Assembly: GCA_018819925.1 (NCBI GenBank)
Contig: JAHJPG010000006.1
Span: 22,563-86,562 of the forward strand
Direction: 5' to 3'
From: Pseudomonadota bacterium
GTDB lineage: Bacteria; Desulfobacterota; Desulfarculia; Desulfarculales; Desulfarculaceae
DNA: 64,000 nucleotides
The number at the start of each line of letters is the position of its first letter. The first letter of the stretch is position 1. Positions 16,913-26,643 of the stretch are shown here, one piece after another. Position numbers and translations under genes: made by a program. Under the pieces are notes generated by a model. It saw only the letters and a program-made list of their open reading frames with translations. It was not told the DNA's origin and did no database searches.

Positions 16913-17977
16913 TTAGAACATCACCGAGTCGCCGTTGCCGATGTAGACGTTGGAGGTCTTGGCCTTGGCCAAGGTGCCTACTTTTTTGTAGGACTTGTTT
17001 TTGTCGGTGCCCATTACGATGGGTATGCCCGCGGCCTTGGCCTTCTCGGCCCAGATCCAGCCGGTGCAGTGGTTGCAGGCCACCTTGGTCATGTCATAGT
17101 GCTTCACGCCGGCGATGATGTCATCGAACTTGGGGTCCCAGTTCTCGAACACCGAGATGTGCAGGCCGCCGTAGCAGCCGTAGTTTTTCTCGCCGCCGGC
17201 AAAGTTGCGCCGTGCATAGTTGATCAAGGTCAGGACGCCGGGGTGGCAGCAGCCGGTGACCGTGACGATGCCTTTGCCCTTGACGTTGAAATAGACCACG
17301 TTTTCGCCGCGCACCTGGAGAGTGGCCGGTGCGTCGAAGTAGACGATGGCCATGCCCGTCTGGGGCTGATAGATCTTGTTGACCTTGGTGACGATCAGCT
17401 CGCCGGTGTGGGGCACGCTGTTTTTCACCTGCGGCTTTTTGAAATCAGCCCCCTTGAGCAGCTGGAAGCTCTTTTCCATGGAGCCGCCTGGCATATAGAT
17501 TTTGATGCCGGGCTGGTGCTTTAGGGTGCTTTCGATGCCCCAGTAGTGGTCGATGTGGTCGTGGGAGACTATGAGGGTGTCGATTTCTTTGGACTTGAGC
17601 ATCTTGTCGATGCCGTCCTTGTTGAACACATAGTCCATCCAGTCGTTGGACCAGCCGGTGTCCAGCAGATACTTGGTCTTTTTGCCGTCCAGGGCCTCCA
17701 CTTCGATCAACGCGGCGTAGCCTCCCAGGTTTTCCTGGTTGTAGACCACGTCGTATTGGTTGGTGTTGATGCCGCCGGCGGCTTTGATGTCCTTGCCCAG
17801 GGTGGCGTTGTCGAACCAGCTGGTCTCGGAGATGCATTGCACCTTTACGCTCTTGACCATGCCGATGTCTTTTTTCTTGCGTCCGGCCAGGGCCTTGCCC
17901 CCGAACGGGATCATGGTGGAGGCGGCTACGCCGGCCGATGAGGCGGCCATGCCCTTTAGAAATTCCCTACGCTTCAT
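16913..17977 (-). CDS. Tat-exported metallo-beta-lactamase-fold hydrolase (DHPS-like)
   Basis: 354 residues. The start MKRREFLKG is a twin-arginine signal followed by a hydrophobic stretch; GGAAGG lies upstream of this ATG, so the longer frame to 18079 is rejected. The metal motif is HDHIDH (139-144), with later GCCHPGV and a His-rich GGLHISV and CNHCTGW. These resemble the dihydropteroate-synthase-like (Mj0301-type) MBL subgroup, whose usual motifs are HGHYDH and GCxHxG. Export to the periplasm implies a substrate outside the cytosol. It heads an operon with a membrane protein, an unknown protein and a TatA/B-like protein. Confidence 0.82.
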   Translation of the reverse strand: MKRREFLKGMAASSAGVAASTMIPFGGKALAGRKKKDIGMVKSVKVQCISETSWFDNATLGKDIKAAGGINTNQYDVVYNQENLGGYAALIEVEALDGKKTKYLLDTGWSNDWMDYVFNKDGIDKMLKSKEIDTLIVSHDHIDHYWGIESTLKHQPGIKIYMPGGSMEKSFQLLKGADFKKPQVKNSVPHTGELIVTKVNKIYQPQTGMAIVYFDAPATLQVRGENVVYFNVKGKGIVTVTGCCHPGVLTLINYARRNFAGGEKNYGCYGGLHISVFENWDPKFDDIIAGVKHYDMTKVACNHCTGWIWAEKAKAAGIPIVMGTDKNKSYKKVGTLAKAKTSNVYIGNGDSVMF

Positions 17978-18377
17978 TGCTGTACCTTCCGGTGTGTTGT
18001 GCGGTCGGGCGACCGGCGCTGTCCGCGCCAAGAGAGCCGGACCTGTTGCCGATACCTTTAATACCCTAATCCAATACAAAGATTAGGTCTTTGGGGGGAA
18101 AGCTACTTAATCCGATAATCAGTGTCAAGTGTTATCAGCCGCAAGAATTTACAATTTAAGTGGTGCCATGCGAGGGATAGTTATCCCTGAAGTGGCTCAG
18201 GCGGGATATTCCAATAATTGCCGTGACCTGCGCCCGCATATGCGTTCGCTGATCCCCGGTTCGGGAGCTTGCTGATTTCCCTACGCCAGCTTCGTTCAGG
18301 CGGGGAAGCGGCCCAAATGCTTTCCCTAGACGAGATCTTCCTGCCGGGGGTTTTGCCATGTGTTGTCACGGCTAAAA
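17978..18377. other. Intergenic region with candidate operator, no gene
   Basis: About 400 bases between the Tat-hydrolase start and the tRNA terminator. It contains the inverted repeat at 18065-18087 and a TTGACA box (minus strand, 18123-18128) but no credible reading frame or RNA gene. Confidence 0.5.
18065..18087. promoter_or_regulatory. Candidate operator: CCTAATC-N9-GATTAGG
   Basis: Seven-base perfect inverted arms at 18065-18071 and 18081-18087, about 90 bases before the Tat-signal hydrolase ATG. A minus-strand TTGACA (18123-18128) with a poor -10 (TAGCTT at 18100-18105, 17-base spacing) lies just upstream, so a bound protein would sit at or after the transcription start and repress. 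The regulator is not identified. Confidence 0.4.
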
Positions 18378-18414
18378 GAAGAGGGCCTAGCCGAAACGGC
18401 TAGGCCCTCTTTAT
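18378..18414 (-). terminator. Intrinsic terminator downstream of tRNA-Asp
   Basis: On the minus strand, immediately after the tRNA-Asp CCA, GAGGGCCTAGCCG-TTTC-CGGCTAGGCCCTC forms a 13-bp hairpin followed by TTCTTTT. It ends the tRNA-Val/tRNA-Asp transcript. A near-identical copy stands at 14251-14287. Confidence 0.8.
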
Positions 18415-18420
18415 TATGCG

Positions 18421-18498
<78 letters not shown>

Positions 18499-18563
18499 GC
18501 GTAGTATATTTTCTTAACCAGTGTCGGTTCGGGCTCACCTGCCACCGTCCTCAACGGGGAAGA

Positions 18564-18639
18564 TGGTAGGCGGAACAGGGCTCGAACCTGTGACCCCCGG
18601 CTTGTAAGGCCGATGCTCTCCCAACTGAGCTACCCGCCC
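18564..18639 (-). tRNA. tRNA-Val (TAC)
   Basis: 76 bases with encoded CCA. Acceptor GGGCGGG pairs with TCCGCCT (G-T at both ends), the D arm is GCTCAGTTGGGAGAGC, the anticodon loop is CTTACAA (anticodon TAC) and the T loop is TTCGAGC. It is the first tRNA of a Val-Asp transcript read leftwards. Confidence 0.95.
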
Positions 18640-18657
18640 AAGTCCCGGGACCATGCG

Positions 18658-18724
18658 ATATTACGCCCGGCCCCGTACCCCGTCAAGGGGACTACTATTT
18701 ATCAATACGGCCGCGATCTGTCAA
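18658..18724 (-). promoter_or_regulatory. Two tandem sigma70 promoters for the tRNA transcript
   Basis: Proximal on the minus strand: TTGACG (18681-18686), 17-base spacer, TAATAT (18658-18663). Distal: TTGACA (18719-18724), 17-base spacer, TAAATA (18696-18701). Both have consensus spacing and five or six matches per box. They lie between the lon stop and tRNA-Val. Confidence 0.7.
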
Positions 18725-18738
18725 GAGATTACAGCCGA

Positions 18739-21135
18739 TTAATGCGCTATAACGTCGGTGTTGGCCTTTCCCTCCGCCTCCGCTGGCAGCGCGTAGGGCT
18801 GGGGCAATTCCCTAAAGATTTTCTCGGGGTTTTCCGCGGCCAGGGCGTGGGCCAAAACTTGGTCCATGTGCTCCACCGGGATCAACTCCACCGCCTTGAG
18901 AACCCTCTGGGGAATCTCCTTGATATCCTTTTCGTTGTCTTTGGGAATCAGCACCTGGGTGATTTGGGCCCGGTGGGCGGCCAAGACCTTCTCCCTGAGG
19001 CCGCCAATGGGCAGCACACGGCCGCGCAGGGTGATCTCACCGGTCATGGCCACCGTGGCCTTCACCGGTATGCGGGTGAGGGCGCTCACCAGGGCGGTGG
19101 CCAAGGTGATGCCCGCCGAGGGGCCGTCCTTGGGTATGGCCCCCTCGGGCACGTGGATGTGCAGGTCCACCCTGGTGTAGAAATCCTGGGGCAGGCCCAA
19201 GGATTTGCCACGGGAGCGCACATAGCTGAGGGCGGCCTGGGCCGACTCCTGCATGACCTCGCCCAGCTTGCCGGTAATGGTCAGCTTGCCCTTGCCGGGC
19301 ATGATTATGGCTTCGGTGGTGAGCACCTCGCCGCCGGTTTCGGTCCAGGCCAAGCCGTTGGCCAGGCCCACGTGGTCGGTTTCCTCGGGCAGGCCGTAAC
19401 GGAACTTGGGTATGCCCAGGTACGACTCCACCGCGCTCACCGGCACCCGCACCTTGCCCTTGACGTCGCCGTTGCTGACCAGGCGCTTGGCCACCTTGCG
19501 GCAGACGCTGGCCAGCTCCCGCTCCAGGTTGCGCACCCCGGCTTCGCGGGTGTAGCGGCGGGCCATCTCCAAAATGGCCTTGTCGCTAAGTTGAACCTGC
19601 TCCGGCTCCAGGCCGTTGGCCTTGGCCTGCTTGGGCAGCAGGAACTGGGTGGCGATGCCCAGCTTTTCCAACTCGGTGTAGCCGGGCAGTCGGATGATCT
19701 CCATGCGGTCCTGCAAGGGGGCCGGAATGGAGTAGAGGGTGTTGGCCGTGGTGATGAACATCACCTCGGAGAGGTTGTAGTCCACGTCAAGGTAGTGATC
19801 GTTGAAGGCGTAGTTCTGCTCGGGGTCCAAGACCTCCAGCAGGGCGGCGCTGGGGTCGCCCCGGAAGTCGGTGGACATCTTGTCCACTTCGTCCAGGCAG
19901 AACACCGGGTTTACACTGCCGGCCCGGCGCATGGACTGAATGATTTTGCCGGGCAGGGCCCCGATGTAGGTGCGGCGGTGGCCACGAATCTCGGCCTCGT
20001 CGCGCACCCCTCCCAGGCTCACCCGGATGAAGTTGCGCCCCATGGCCCGGGCGATGGAGCGGGCCAGGGAGGTCTTGCCCACCCCGGGAGGGCCCACGAA
20101 GCACAGGATGGGGCCCTTGATCTTTTTGGTGAGGGCCTGCACGGCCAGAAACTCCAGGATGCGCTCCTTGGGCTTGTCCAGGCCGTAGTGGTCCTCGTCC
20201 AAAATGGTCTGGGCCGCCTTGAGATCCAGGCTGTCCCTGGTGCGCTCGCGCCAGGGCAGGGCCATGAGCCAGTCCACGTAGTTGCGAACCACCGTGGCCT
20301 CGGCGCTCATGGGGGACATCATCTTGAGCTTCTTTAGCTCGGCCTCCACCTTTTGGCGGGCCTCCCTGGGCATGGGCTTTTTCTTAAGCTTTTCCTCAAG
20401 GTCTCGGACCTCGCCCTTGAGGTCGTCCTTCTCGCCCATCTCCTTTTGGATGGCCCGCATCTGCTCGTTGAGGTAATACTCCCGCTGGGTCTTTTCCATC
20501 TGGCGCTTGACCCGGCTCTTGATGCGGCGTTCGATCTGCAGTATCTCGATTTCGCTACGCAAAAGCTCGAAAAGCCGGCCTAGGCGGAGGTTGGGTTCTA
20601 TAAGCTCCAAAAGCTGCTGCTTGTCGTCCAGCTTAAGGGGCAAGTGACCCACCACCGTGTCGGCCAAGGCGCCGGGGTCGGTGATCGCCTCCACCGACAG
20701 AAGCACTTCCTTGGGGATTTTTTTGTTGAGTTTGGCGTATTGGTCAAAGGAGGCCACCACCGAACGAATGAGGGCCTCGGACTCCAGGTCCGCGGGGAAT
20801 CCCTGGTCCAGCACCTCCAGGTCCACCATGAAAAAATCCGGGTTGGGCTGGTAGCCGGTGATGCGGGCTCGCTCACGTCCCTCGATGAGGGCCTTGACCG
20901 TGCCGTCGGGCAGGCGCAGCAACTGCAGCACCGTGCTAAGGGTGCCCAGTTGGTAAATGTCGCCCTCGCGGGGTTCATCCACCTTGGCTTCGCGTTGGGT
21001 GGCCAGAAAGATGGTCTTGCCGTGTTCCATGGCGTACTCCAGGGCCGCCACCGAACGGTCGCGCCCCACGAAAAGGGGAGCCACCATGGAGGGAAAGACC
21101 ACCACGTCTCTTAAGGGCATCAAAGGTGCGCGCAT
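18739..21135 (-). CDS. lon: ATP-dependent Lon protease
   Basis: A 798-residue LonA with the N-terminal substrate domain ([22 protein letters not shown]), a coiled middle region, the AAA module with Walker A GPPGVGKT near residue 348 and Walker B CLDEVDKM, and the C-terminal peptidase with PKDGPSAG (catalytic Ser) and [13 protein letters not shown] (catalytic Lys). It is a cytoplasmic quality-control protease. GAGAGG is spaced nine bases from the second ATG (21135) but only three from the first (21141), so 21135 is preferred. It is last in tig-clpP-clpX-lon, 97 bases after clpX. Confidence 0.96.
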   Translation of the reverse strand: MRAPLMPLRDVVVFPSMVAPLFVGRDRSVAALEYAMEHGKTIFLATQREAKVDEPREGDIYQLGTLSTVLQLLRLPDGTVKALIEGRERARITGYQPNPDFFMVDLEVLDQGFPADLESEALIRSVVASFDQYAKLNKKIPKEVLLSVEAITDPGALADTVVGHLPLKLDDKQQLLELIEPNLRLGRLFELLRSEIEILQIERRIKSRVKRQMEKTQREYYLNEQMRAIQKEMGEKDDLKGEVRDLEEKLKKKPMPREARQKVEAELKKLKMMSPMSAEATVVRNYVDWLMALPWRERTRDSLDLKAAQTILDEDHYGLDKPKERILEFLAVQALTKKIKGPILCFVGPPGVGKTSLARSIARAMGRNFIRVSLGGVRDEAEIRGHRRTYIGALPGKIIQSMRRAGSVNPVFCLDEVDKMSTDFRGDPSAALLEVLDPEQNYAFNDHYLDVDYNLSEVMFITTANTLYSIPAPLQDRMEIIRLPGYTELEKLGIATQFLLPKQAKANGLEPEQVQLSDKAILEMARRYTREAGVRNLERELASVCRKVAKRLVSNGDVKGKVRVPVSAVESYLGIPKFRYGLPEETDHVGLANGLAWTETGGEVLTTEAIIMPGKGKLTITGKLGEVMQESAQAALSYVRSRGKSLGLPQDFYTRVDLHIHVPEGAIPKDGPSAGITLATALVSALTRIPVKATVAMTGEITLRGRVLPIGGLREKVLAAHRAQITQVLIPKDNEKDIKEIPQRVLKAVELIPVEHMDQVLAHALAAENPEKIFRELPQPYALPAEAEGKANTDVIAH

Positions 21136-21232
21136 ATGCATCGTCCTCTCTTTTGAAGAGGATAAGTATTGGTTAGTCCGGTTGCACGATTATTTTGCCG
21201 TCCCGGAGGCGGACGGCCCCGGCCGGGCGCGC

Positions 21233-22486
21233 CTAGGCGTACTCGGCCTGGTCCGAATAGAGCAGTAGGGGCTGTTCACCCTTGGTGATGACCTCCTCGC
21301 CCACCACACACTCGGTGACCTCCTTGAGCGACGGCAACTCGTACATAATGTCGAGCATGGACGCTTCAAGGATGGAGCGCAGGCCCCGGGCGCCGCTCTT
21401 GCGGGCCAAGGCTTCTTGGGACACAGCCTTTAGGGCCTCGTCGCTGAACTTAAGCTCGACGCCCTCCAACTCGAAAAGTTTCTGATACTGCTTGACCAGG
21501 GCGTTCTTGGGCTCGGTGAGGATGCGGATCAGGGCCTCTTCGCTCAATTCCTCCAGGGTGGCCACCACCGGCAGGCGCCCCACGAATTCGGGGATGAGGC
21601 CGAACCTGATTAGGTCTTCCGGCAGGCACTTGGCCAACACCTCACCCAGGGGGGTGTCCTCGGGGCGGTGTTTAACCTGGGCGGTGAAGCCCATCACCTT
21701 GGCGCCCAAGCGGTTTTTGATCACTTTGTCCAGGCCCACGAAAGCTCCGCCGCAGATGAACAGGATGTTGGTGGTGTCCACCTTGACGAACTCCTGCTGC
21801 GGGTGCTTGCGTCCGCCCTTGGGCGGCACCGAGGCCTGGGTGCCCTCGATGATTTTTAAGAGCGCCTGCTGTACGCCCTCGCCGCTGACGTCGCGGGTGA
21901 TGGAGGGGTTTTCGCTCTTGCGGGCGATTTTGTCGATCTCGTCGATATAGACGATGCCCCGCTGGGCCCGCTCCACGTCGTAGTCCGCCGCCTGGAGCAG
22001 GTTGAGGATGATGTTTTCCACGTCCTCGCCCACGTAGCCGGCCTCGGTCAGGGTGGTGGCGTCGGCGATGGTGAAGGGGACGTTGAGTATCTTGGCCAGG
22101 GTTTGGGCCAACAGGGTCTTGCCGCAGCCGGTGGGGCCCACCAACAGGATGTTGGATTTTTGAAGCTCCACCCCGCCCATTTCCATCTTGGCGTCGATGC
22201 GCTTGTAATGGTTATGCACGGCCACGGAAAGAATCTTTTTGGCTTTGTCCTGCTCAACCACGTACTCGTCGATTATCGCCTTGATTTCCACGGGCTTGGG
22301 AATGGCGACACGGCTGGCGGCGTCTTCTTTCTGATACTCCTCCTCTATGATTTCGTTGCAAAGCTCGATGCATTCGTCACAGATATACACCGAGGGGCCA
22401 GCGATGAGCTTTTTAACCTCATCCTGGCTCTTTCCGCAGAAGGAGCAAACTAGATCGGAACCCTTGCCGTCGTTCTTCTTGGTCAT
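21233..22486 (-). CDS. clpX: ATP-dependent Clp protease ATP-binding subunit ClpX
   Basis: 417 residues, usual length. The N-terminal zinc domain has Cys14, Cys17, Cys36 and Cys39; Walker A is GPTGCGKT (117-124), and Walker [12 protein letters not shown] and the arginine-finger region follow. It unfolds substrates and feeds them to ClpP. It follows clpP by 39 bases in the standard order and is transcribed with it. Confidence 0.97.
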   Translation of the reverse strand: MTKKNDGKGSDLVCSFCGKSQDEVKKLIAGPSVYICDECIELCNEIIEEEYQKEDAASRVAIPKPVEIKAIIDEYVVEQDKAKKILSVAVHNHYKRIDAKMEMGGVELQKSNILLVGPTGCGKTLLAQTLAKILNVPFTIADATTLTEAGYVGEDVENIILNLLQAADYDVERAQRGIVYIDEIDKIARKSENPSITRDVSGEGVQQALLKIIEGTQASVPPKGGRKHPQQEFVKVDTTNILFICGGAFVGLDKVIKNRLGAKVMGFTAQVKHRPEDTPLGEVLAKCLPEDLIRFGLIPEFVGRLPVVATLEELSEEALIRILTEPKNALVKQYQKLFELEGVELKFSDEALKAVSQEALARKSGARGLRSILEASMLDIMYELPSLKEVTECVVGEEVITKGEQPLLLYSDQAEYA

Positions 22487-22525
22487 TTAGACCAGCCTCC
22501 GTCCCCTGGAGAACACGCGGGGTAT

Positions 22526-23122
22526 TTAGGTTTCATCCAACTCCCGGTGGGTGATAACCTTGTCCACGATGCCGTACGCCTTGGCCTCTTCCCCGCTCAT
22601 GAAAAAGTCGCGTTCCGTGTCGGCGCTGACCTTTTTGACGCTTTGGCCGGTATGCTCGGCCAGGATCAGGTTAAGATCCTCCCTGATACGCAAAATCTCT
22701 CTGGCGTGAATGTCGATATCGCTTGCCTGGCCCTGGAAGCCGCCCATGGGCTGATGGATCATGATGCGCGAATGGGGCAATGAAAAGCGCATGTTCGGTT
22801 CCCCGGCGGCCAGCAGGATGGCGGCCATGCTGCTGGCCTGGCCCAGGCACAGAGTGCTTACCTTGGACTTGATGTAGCGCATGGTGTCGTAAATGGCCAG
22901 CCCGGCGGTCACCTGGCCCCCGGGCGAGTTGATGTACAGGTTGATGTCCTTGCTGGGGTCTTCGGCCTCTAGGAACAGGAATTGGGCGATGAGCACGTTG
23001 GCCACATGATCATCGATGGGCTCGCCCAGGATGACTATGCGGTCCTTGAGCAGGCGCGAATAGATGTCATAGGACCTCTCGCCGCGGCTGGTTTGCTCGA
23101 TGACAAAGGGAATAAGGGGCAT
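22526..23122 (-). CDS. clpP: ATP-dependent Clp protease proteolytic subunit ClpP
   Basis: 198 residues with the complete serine-protease triad: Ser98 in GQASSMA, His123 in MIHQP and Asp172 in TERDFFMS. The N-terminus [24 protein letters not shown] is the canonical start and needs no long propeptide. It assembles as a double heptamer with ClpX. It lies 37 bases after tig. Confidence 0.97.
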   Translation of the reverse strand: MPLIPFVIEQTSRGERSYDIYSRLLKDRIVILGEPIDDHVANVLIAQFLFLEAEDPSKDINLYINSPGGQVTAGLAIYDTMRYIKSKVSTLCLGQASSMAAILLAAGEPNMRFSLPHSRIMIHQPMGGFQGQASDIDIHAREILRIREDLNLILAEHTGQSVKKVSADTERDFFMSGEEAKAYGIVDKVITHRELDET

Positions 23123-23159
23123 CAGCGCCTCGTTTCGTTAATCAGAATCAGCTAGCGTT

Positions 23160-24506
23160 TCAGCTCTGGTCCTCACCGGTTTCTTGGCCGCTTTTTTCAG
23201 CCAATTCGGCTGGGTCTACTTGTTTAATAATAGCACCGGCCTTTATGGCCTGCAACGTCTTTTCTTCCAGAATTCGGGCGGACAGTGAAGGTAACGCATT
23301 GTTTTTATTATAGATATCCTTGAGCGCCTTGGCCGGCTGGCCGGTGCGTTCGGCCATCATTTCGAACTCGGCGTCAACATCTTCTTCGGCCACCTGCACT
23401 TGTTCCATCTCGGATATTTTGCCCAGGACGATGCCGGCGCGGACCTTCTTCTCGGCCTGGGGCCTAAAGTCGTCAGCAAGCTTCATGGGGTCCAGGCCCG
23501 CTATTTTGGGGTCCATGCCCGACTGGGTGAGCCGCTGCATGAAGTCCTTGACCATATCCTCCAACTCGCCCTCCACCAGGGAGGTGGGCACCTCGAACTC
23601 TCCCAGATCGCGCACTTGGTCCAAAATCTGGCGGCGCGTTTCCTGGTCCTTCTGCTCCTGGTACATCTTTTCCAGGTCTTGGCTTATGCGGTCTTTCAGC
23701 GCGTCCATGGTCTCGAACTCGCCGCCCAGGGAGCGGGCGAAGTCGTCGTCCATCTCGGGCTTTACCTTGCTCTTGAGGCCCTTCACCTGCATGACGAAGC
23801 GGACGTCCTTGCCGGCCATTTTCTTGTTGGGATGGTCATCCTCGAAATGCACCATGGCCTCGGTGGTGTCGCCCACCTGGGCCTTGACCAGGGCCACTTC
23901 GATTTCCTGCTGGCTCTTGCCCGCGCCCAGGTCCACTTCCACGTTTTCCGCGGTGCCGCCGTCCAGGGGCTCCTCGCCGTCAAATGCCTGGTAATCCACC
24001 ACCACCACGTCGCCGATGGCCGCGGGGCGCTCCTCCTCAACCGGCACCAGCACCGCCTGGCGTTCGGCCAGTTGCTCCAGGCGCTGGGCGATCTCCTCTT
24101 CGGTTACCTCCAGCTTGGGCTCTTTGATCTCAAAGCCTTGGTAGTCTTCTGGCTTGAGTTCAAACTCGGGGCGCACGTCAAAGGTCAACTTGTAGACAAA
24201 GTCCTGACCAGGCGCTGGGGCGTCGAAGTCGAATTCTGGCTGGGCCAACGGTTCCAGGCCGCTTTCCTTGAGGGCTTCGGAGTAGGTGCCCCCTAAAAGC
24301 TCCTGGGAGGCCTCCCCGGCCGCCTGATCCCCGTAGTAGCGCTCCAGGATGGGCCGGGGCGCCTTGCCGGGCCGGAAGCCCTTTATTTTTACGGAGTTTT
24401 TCAGCTTGTTGTAGACCTTGTTCAAGGTCTTGTCGACTTCTTGGGCCGGCAGCTCCACCGTGATGCGCCGCTGGACCTGACTCAGCTCTTCCACGTTGAC
24501 CTTCAT
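23160..24506 (-). CDS. tig: Trigger factor (ribosome-associated chaperone)
   Basis: 448 residues. The ribosome-binding N-domain holds FRPGKAPRPILERYYG, a variant of the G-F-R-x-G-K-x-P signature, near residues 45-60. The middle region (about 155-240) is the PPIase-like domain, followed by the long helical C-domain. Length is family-typical. It binds nascent chains at the ribosome exit. It heads the tig-clpP-clpX-lon cluster, with AAGGA before the ATG. Confidence 0.95.
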   Translation of the reverse strand: MKVNVEELSQVQRRITVELPAQEVDKTLNKVYNKLKNSVKIKGFRPGKAPRPILERYYGDQAAGEASQELLGGTYSEALKESGLEPLAQPEFDFDAPAPGQDFVYKLTFDVRPEFELKPEDYQGFEIKEPKLEVTEEEIAQRLEQLAERQAVLVPVEEERPAAIGDVVVVDYQAFDGEEPLDGGTAENVEVDLGAGKSQQEIEVALVKAQVGDTTEAMVHFEDDHPNKKMAGKDVRFVMQVKGLKSKVKPEMDDDFARSLGGEFETMDALKDRISQDLEKMYQEQKDQETRRQILDQVRDLGEFEVPTSLVEGELEDMVKDFMQRLTQSGMDPKIAGLDPMKLADDFRPQAEKKVRAGIVLGKISEMEQVQVAEEDVDAEFEMMAERTGQPAKALKDIYNKNNALPSLSARILEEKTLQAIKAGAIIKQVDPAELAEKSGQETGEDQS

Positions 24507-24563
24507 GAACGGTATTCCTTGCCCTCAAGAGGGGTTAGAGGTAAACGAATTCGAAATTGTAGA

Positions 24564-24592
24564 GGTATAACACCCCACTGGGCAGGCCGCAA
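24564..24592 (-). promoter_or_regulatory. Putative sigma70 promoter of tig-clpPX-lon
   Basis: On the minus strand, TTGCGG (24587-24592), a 17-base spacer and TATACC (24564-24569) lie about 60 bases before the tig ATG. This is the best-fitting promoter in the 125-base gap after the lipoate cluster. Confidence 0.45.
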
Positions 24593-24631
24593 CCCAAAAG
24601 CGGCGCCCAAGGGGCCGTAATGCGTTGGCTT

Positions 24632-25699
24632 TCAGTAAGCGGCCAGCTGCCGGCGAACCAGTTCGAGATCCTCCGCTTCCAGAAGGAAGGGGTAATTGCG
24701 CAGGTCCGGCCCGGGCCGTTCGTTGCCGTAGGGCCGGTTGCAGGCCACCTCGCCGGAGGCCCCGGGGCACCCCGAAGTCATGAAGGGCCGTCCCGAATCT
24801 ATGGCCTGCTCCACTGCGTCCGGGTCGTCACCGAAGAACACGATGCGCCCTTGGCCGTCAAAGGCAAGGTCCGAGGCCCGGACCTGGTCGTGGTCTATGA
24901 GCCAGCGGACCAACTGGATGCGGCGATAGCCCGGGGCCGGGGGCTGGGGAGTGTCGCCCATGGCCGAGAAGCGCTCGGGATAGAAACAGAACAAATGGGT
25001 GTATCCGCCCATGCGCCGGGCCCGGTCCATGGCCCACACCAGATCTTCTTCGGTTTCCCCCAGGCCGTAAATCAGATGCACCCCCACCATGTCCTGGCCG
25101 AATATCTCGATGGACTGCTGGTAGATCTTCCAGTAGTGCTCCCAGCGGTGGGGGCCGCCGGCGGGCTTGCCCCGGAGTTGGTGGAACAGCTCCGGCGTGG
25201 CCGCGTCGATGGCCACCCCGATGCGGTCCGCTCCGGCCTCCTTCATCTCCGCCAAGTCGTCGCGCCCCAGCAGGGTGGGGGCGATCAACAGACTCACCGG
25301 CAGGTTGCTGCCCGCGCGCACCCGGCGGCAGACCTCCAGGGTGTCTTGCCTGGCCTGGGGGTGGGTGATCATGGAGATGCACACCCGCTCCACGTGGGGC
25401 GGGGCGGCGGCGCAGGCCTCGATGACCCGGTCCAGCTCGTAGGCCCGCCATATCACCCGGATGAACTTTTGGAAGCGCGGGTCCTCGGCCGGAATCTGGC
25501 TTTCCCGGGCCAGCCCGCAAAAGGCGCAGTTGGCCTTGCACCCGCCCGGGTAGGTCAGCAGCAGGTTGATGCAGCCCAGGCAGGCGTTGCGATAAAAACG
25601 GCCCTCGGCAAATCCCAGGGTCATGGCCGCGGCCAGAGAAAGGCGCACGTATTCCGGGCTGGATTGGCTGAGGGTGGCCGGGGCGGCGGCTAGGGACAT
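24632..25699 (-). CDS. Radical SAM protein, LipS1/LipS2-type lipoyl synthase subunit (BioB-like)
   Basis: 355 residues. The radical SAM cluster motif is Cys54, Cys58, Cys61 in YPGGCKANCAFC, preceded by Cys40 and Cys43, which may serve an extra cluster. The TIM-barrel body and GLGETEEDLVWAMDRARR resemble BioB-type sulfur insertases. Alone it would be called biotin synthase-like. Its setting (a second radical SAM gene, a FAD reductase and a lipoate ligase, all tightly coupled) matches the LipS1/LipS2 lipoate assembly route, where two radical SAM enzymes each add one sulfur to octanoyl-protein. I cannot say which of the pair it is. Confidence 0.72.
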   Translation of the reverse strand: MSLAAAPATLSQSSPEYVRLSLAAAMTLGFAEGRFYRNACLGCINLLLTYPGGCKANCAFCGLARESQIPAEDPRFQKFIRVIWRAYELDRVIEACAAAPPHVERVCISMITHPQARQDTLEVCRRVRAGSNLPVSLLIAPTLLGRDDLAEMKEAGADRIGVAIDAATPELFHQLRGKPAGGPHRWEHYWKIYQQSIEIFGQDMVGVHLIYGLGETEEDLVWAMDRARRMGGYTHLFCFYPERFSAMGDTPQPPAPGYRRIQLVRWLIDHDQVRASDLAFDGQGRIVFFGDDPDAVEQAIDSGRPFMTSGCPGASGEVACNRPYGNERPGPDLRNYPFLLEAEDLELVRRQLAAY

Positions 25700-25716
25700 G
25701 TGGAGTCCTCCAAGGT

Positions 25717-26643
25717 TCAGGCCAGGGAGCAGCAGGTGTCCTGGAAGGTTACTTCTACACCCAGGCGGCGGGCTTGCTCAAGGGCTCCGTCGCTGGGTAT
25801 GGCCAGGGCGTTGATGCCAGCCCGCACGGCCAGAGCGTCAAGCTCGGCCCGGTAGCGTCCCCTGGGGCGGGCGCAACCCAGGTGGTGGCGGGCGGCGGGC
25901 AGGCGCAGGCGGGCCCGGGCCATGAAGCGCACCACTTCCTCCACGGTGGGAGGCTCGGCCTGGGCCAGGGGGGTGTCCTTCAGGGGCATGAGCACCACGA
26001 ACACCACCCGTTGGGGATTCAGCTCGGCCACCAACTCCAGGGCCTTGTGCTCGCCGATGAGTTGGCCGTGGTCCAGGCCCATGATGATGTGAGGCACCAC
26101 CTCCAGCCCGGCCTCCCGGCAGGCGGCCAGGGTTTCGGTTTGGGCGGCCAGTCCGTCGGGCAGGTGCAGCACTCGCCGGGCGGTGCCTTCGCTGCCCACC
26201 ACGTCGATCAAGGCTTGTCGTATCCCCGCAGACTTCAGGGCCCTGGCCGTGGCCGAATCCATGCGCCCCACGTGGGCGGTGAGCACCAGATCGGTTTCAG
26301 CGGCCAGACGCTCTATGGCGGGCAGCACCCCGGCCCAAGGCAGGCGTCCCACGGGGTCGCTGCCTCCGGAGATGAGCATGCCCACTTGCCCCTGGGCGGC
26401 CAGGCGCTTGCCCAGGGCGTAGAGGGCCTCGGCTCCCAAGGCCGGGTGCATGGTGCGCAGAAGGTGCCCCCGGCAATGGTCGCAGCCCTGCTGGCACTCG
26501 GGTCCGGTTATGCTAACCGCCGGGTAGCGGCCTTTGCGGCCATAGGCGGTGAACATGCCCGGCAAAAAGATGCCCAGGTTGGGGCCGTGGTGTTGCCAGG
26601 ACAACTCTCGGGCCTGGTCCAGGGCTTGGTCCAGATCAGCCAC
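25717..26643 (-). CDS. Radical SAM protein, second LipS1/LipS2-type lipoyl synthase subunit
   Basis: 308 residues from a GTG at 26643, which has GGGGAGG six bases upstream and overlaps the reductase stop by eight bases; a longer frame to 26955 runs inside the reductase gene and is rejected. The cluster motif is Cys50, Cys54, Cys57 (PECQQGCDHC). TAHVGRMD, QALIDVVGSEG and HIIMGLDHGQ follow a BioB-like barrel. A CC pair four residues from the C-terminus could bind an auxiliary cluster. Coupled to the other radical SAM gene 17 bases downstream, it is the probable second sulfur-inserting enzyme for lipoate. Confidence 0.7.
   Translation of the reverse strand: MADLDQALDQARELSWQHHGPNLGIFLPGMFTAYGRKGRYPAVSITGPECQQGCDHCRGHLLRTMHPALGAEALYALGKRLAAQGQVGMLISGGSDPVGRLPWAGVLPAIERLAAETDLVLTAHVGRMDSATARALKSAGIRQALIDVVGSEGTARRVLHLPDGLAAQTETLAACREAGLEVVPHIIMGLDHGQLIGEHKALELVAELNPQRVVFVVLMPLKDTPLAQAEPPTVEEVVRFMARARLRLPAARHHLGCARPRGRYRAELDALAVRAGINALAIPSDGALEQARRLGVEVTFQDTCCSLA

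Noticed and set aside
18613..20337. 574-codon open frame on the plus strand
   Set aside because: It is the antisense shadow of lon. High GC leaves long open frames opposite real genes, and the translation is His/Gly/Gln-rich with no family motif.
21142..21232. GCCGTCC...GGACGGC hairpin between clpX and lon as a terminator
   Set aside because: A stem can form, but on the minus strand it is followed by an A-rich run and not Ts, so termination is unlikely.
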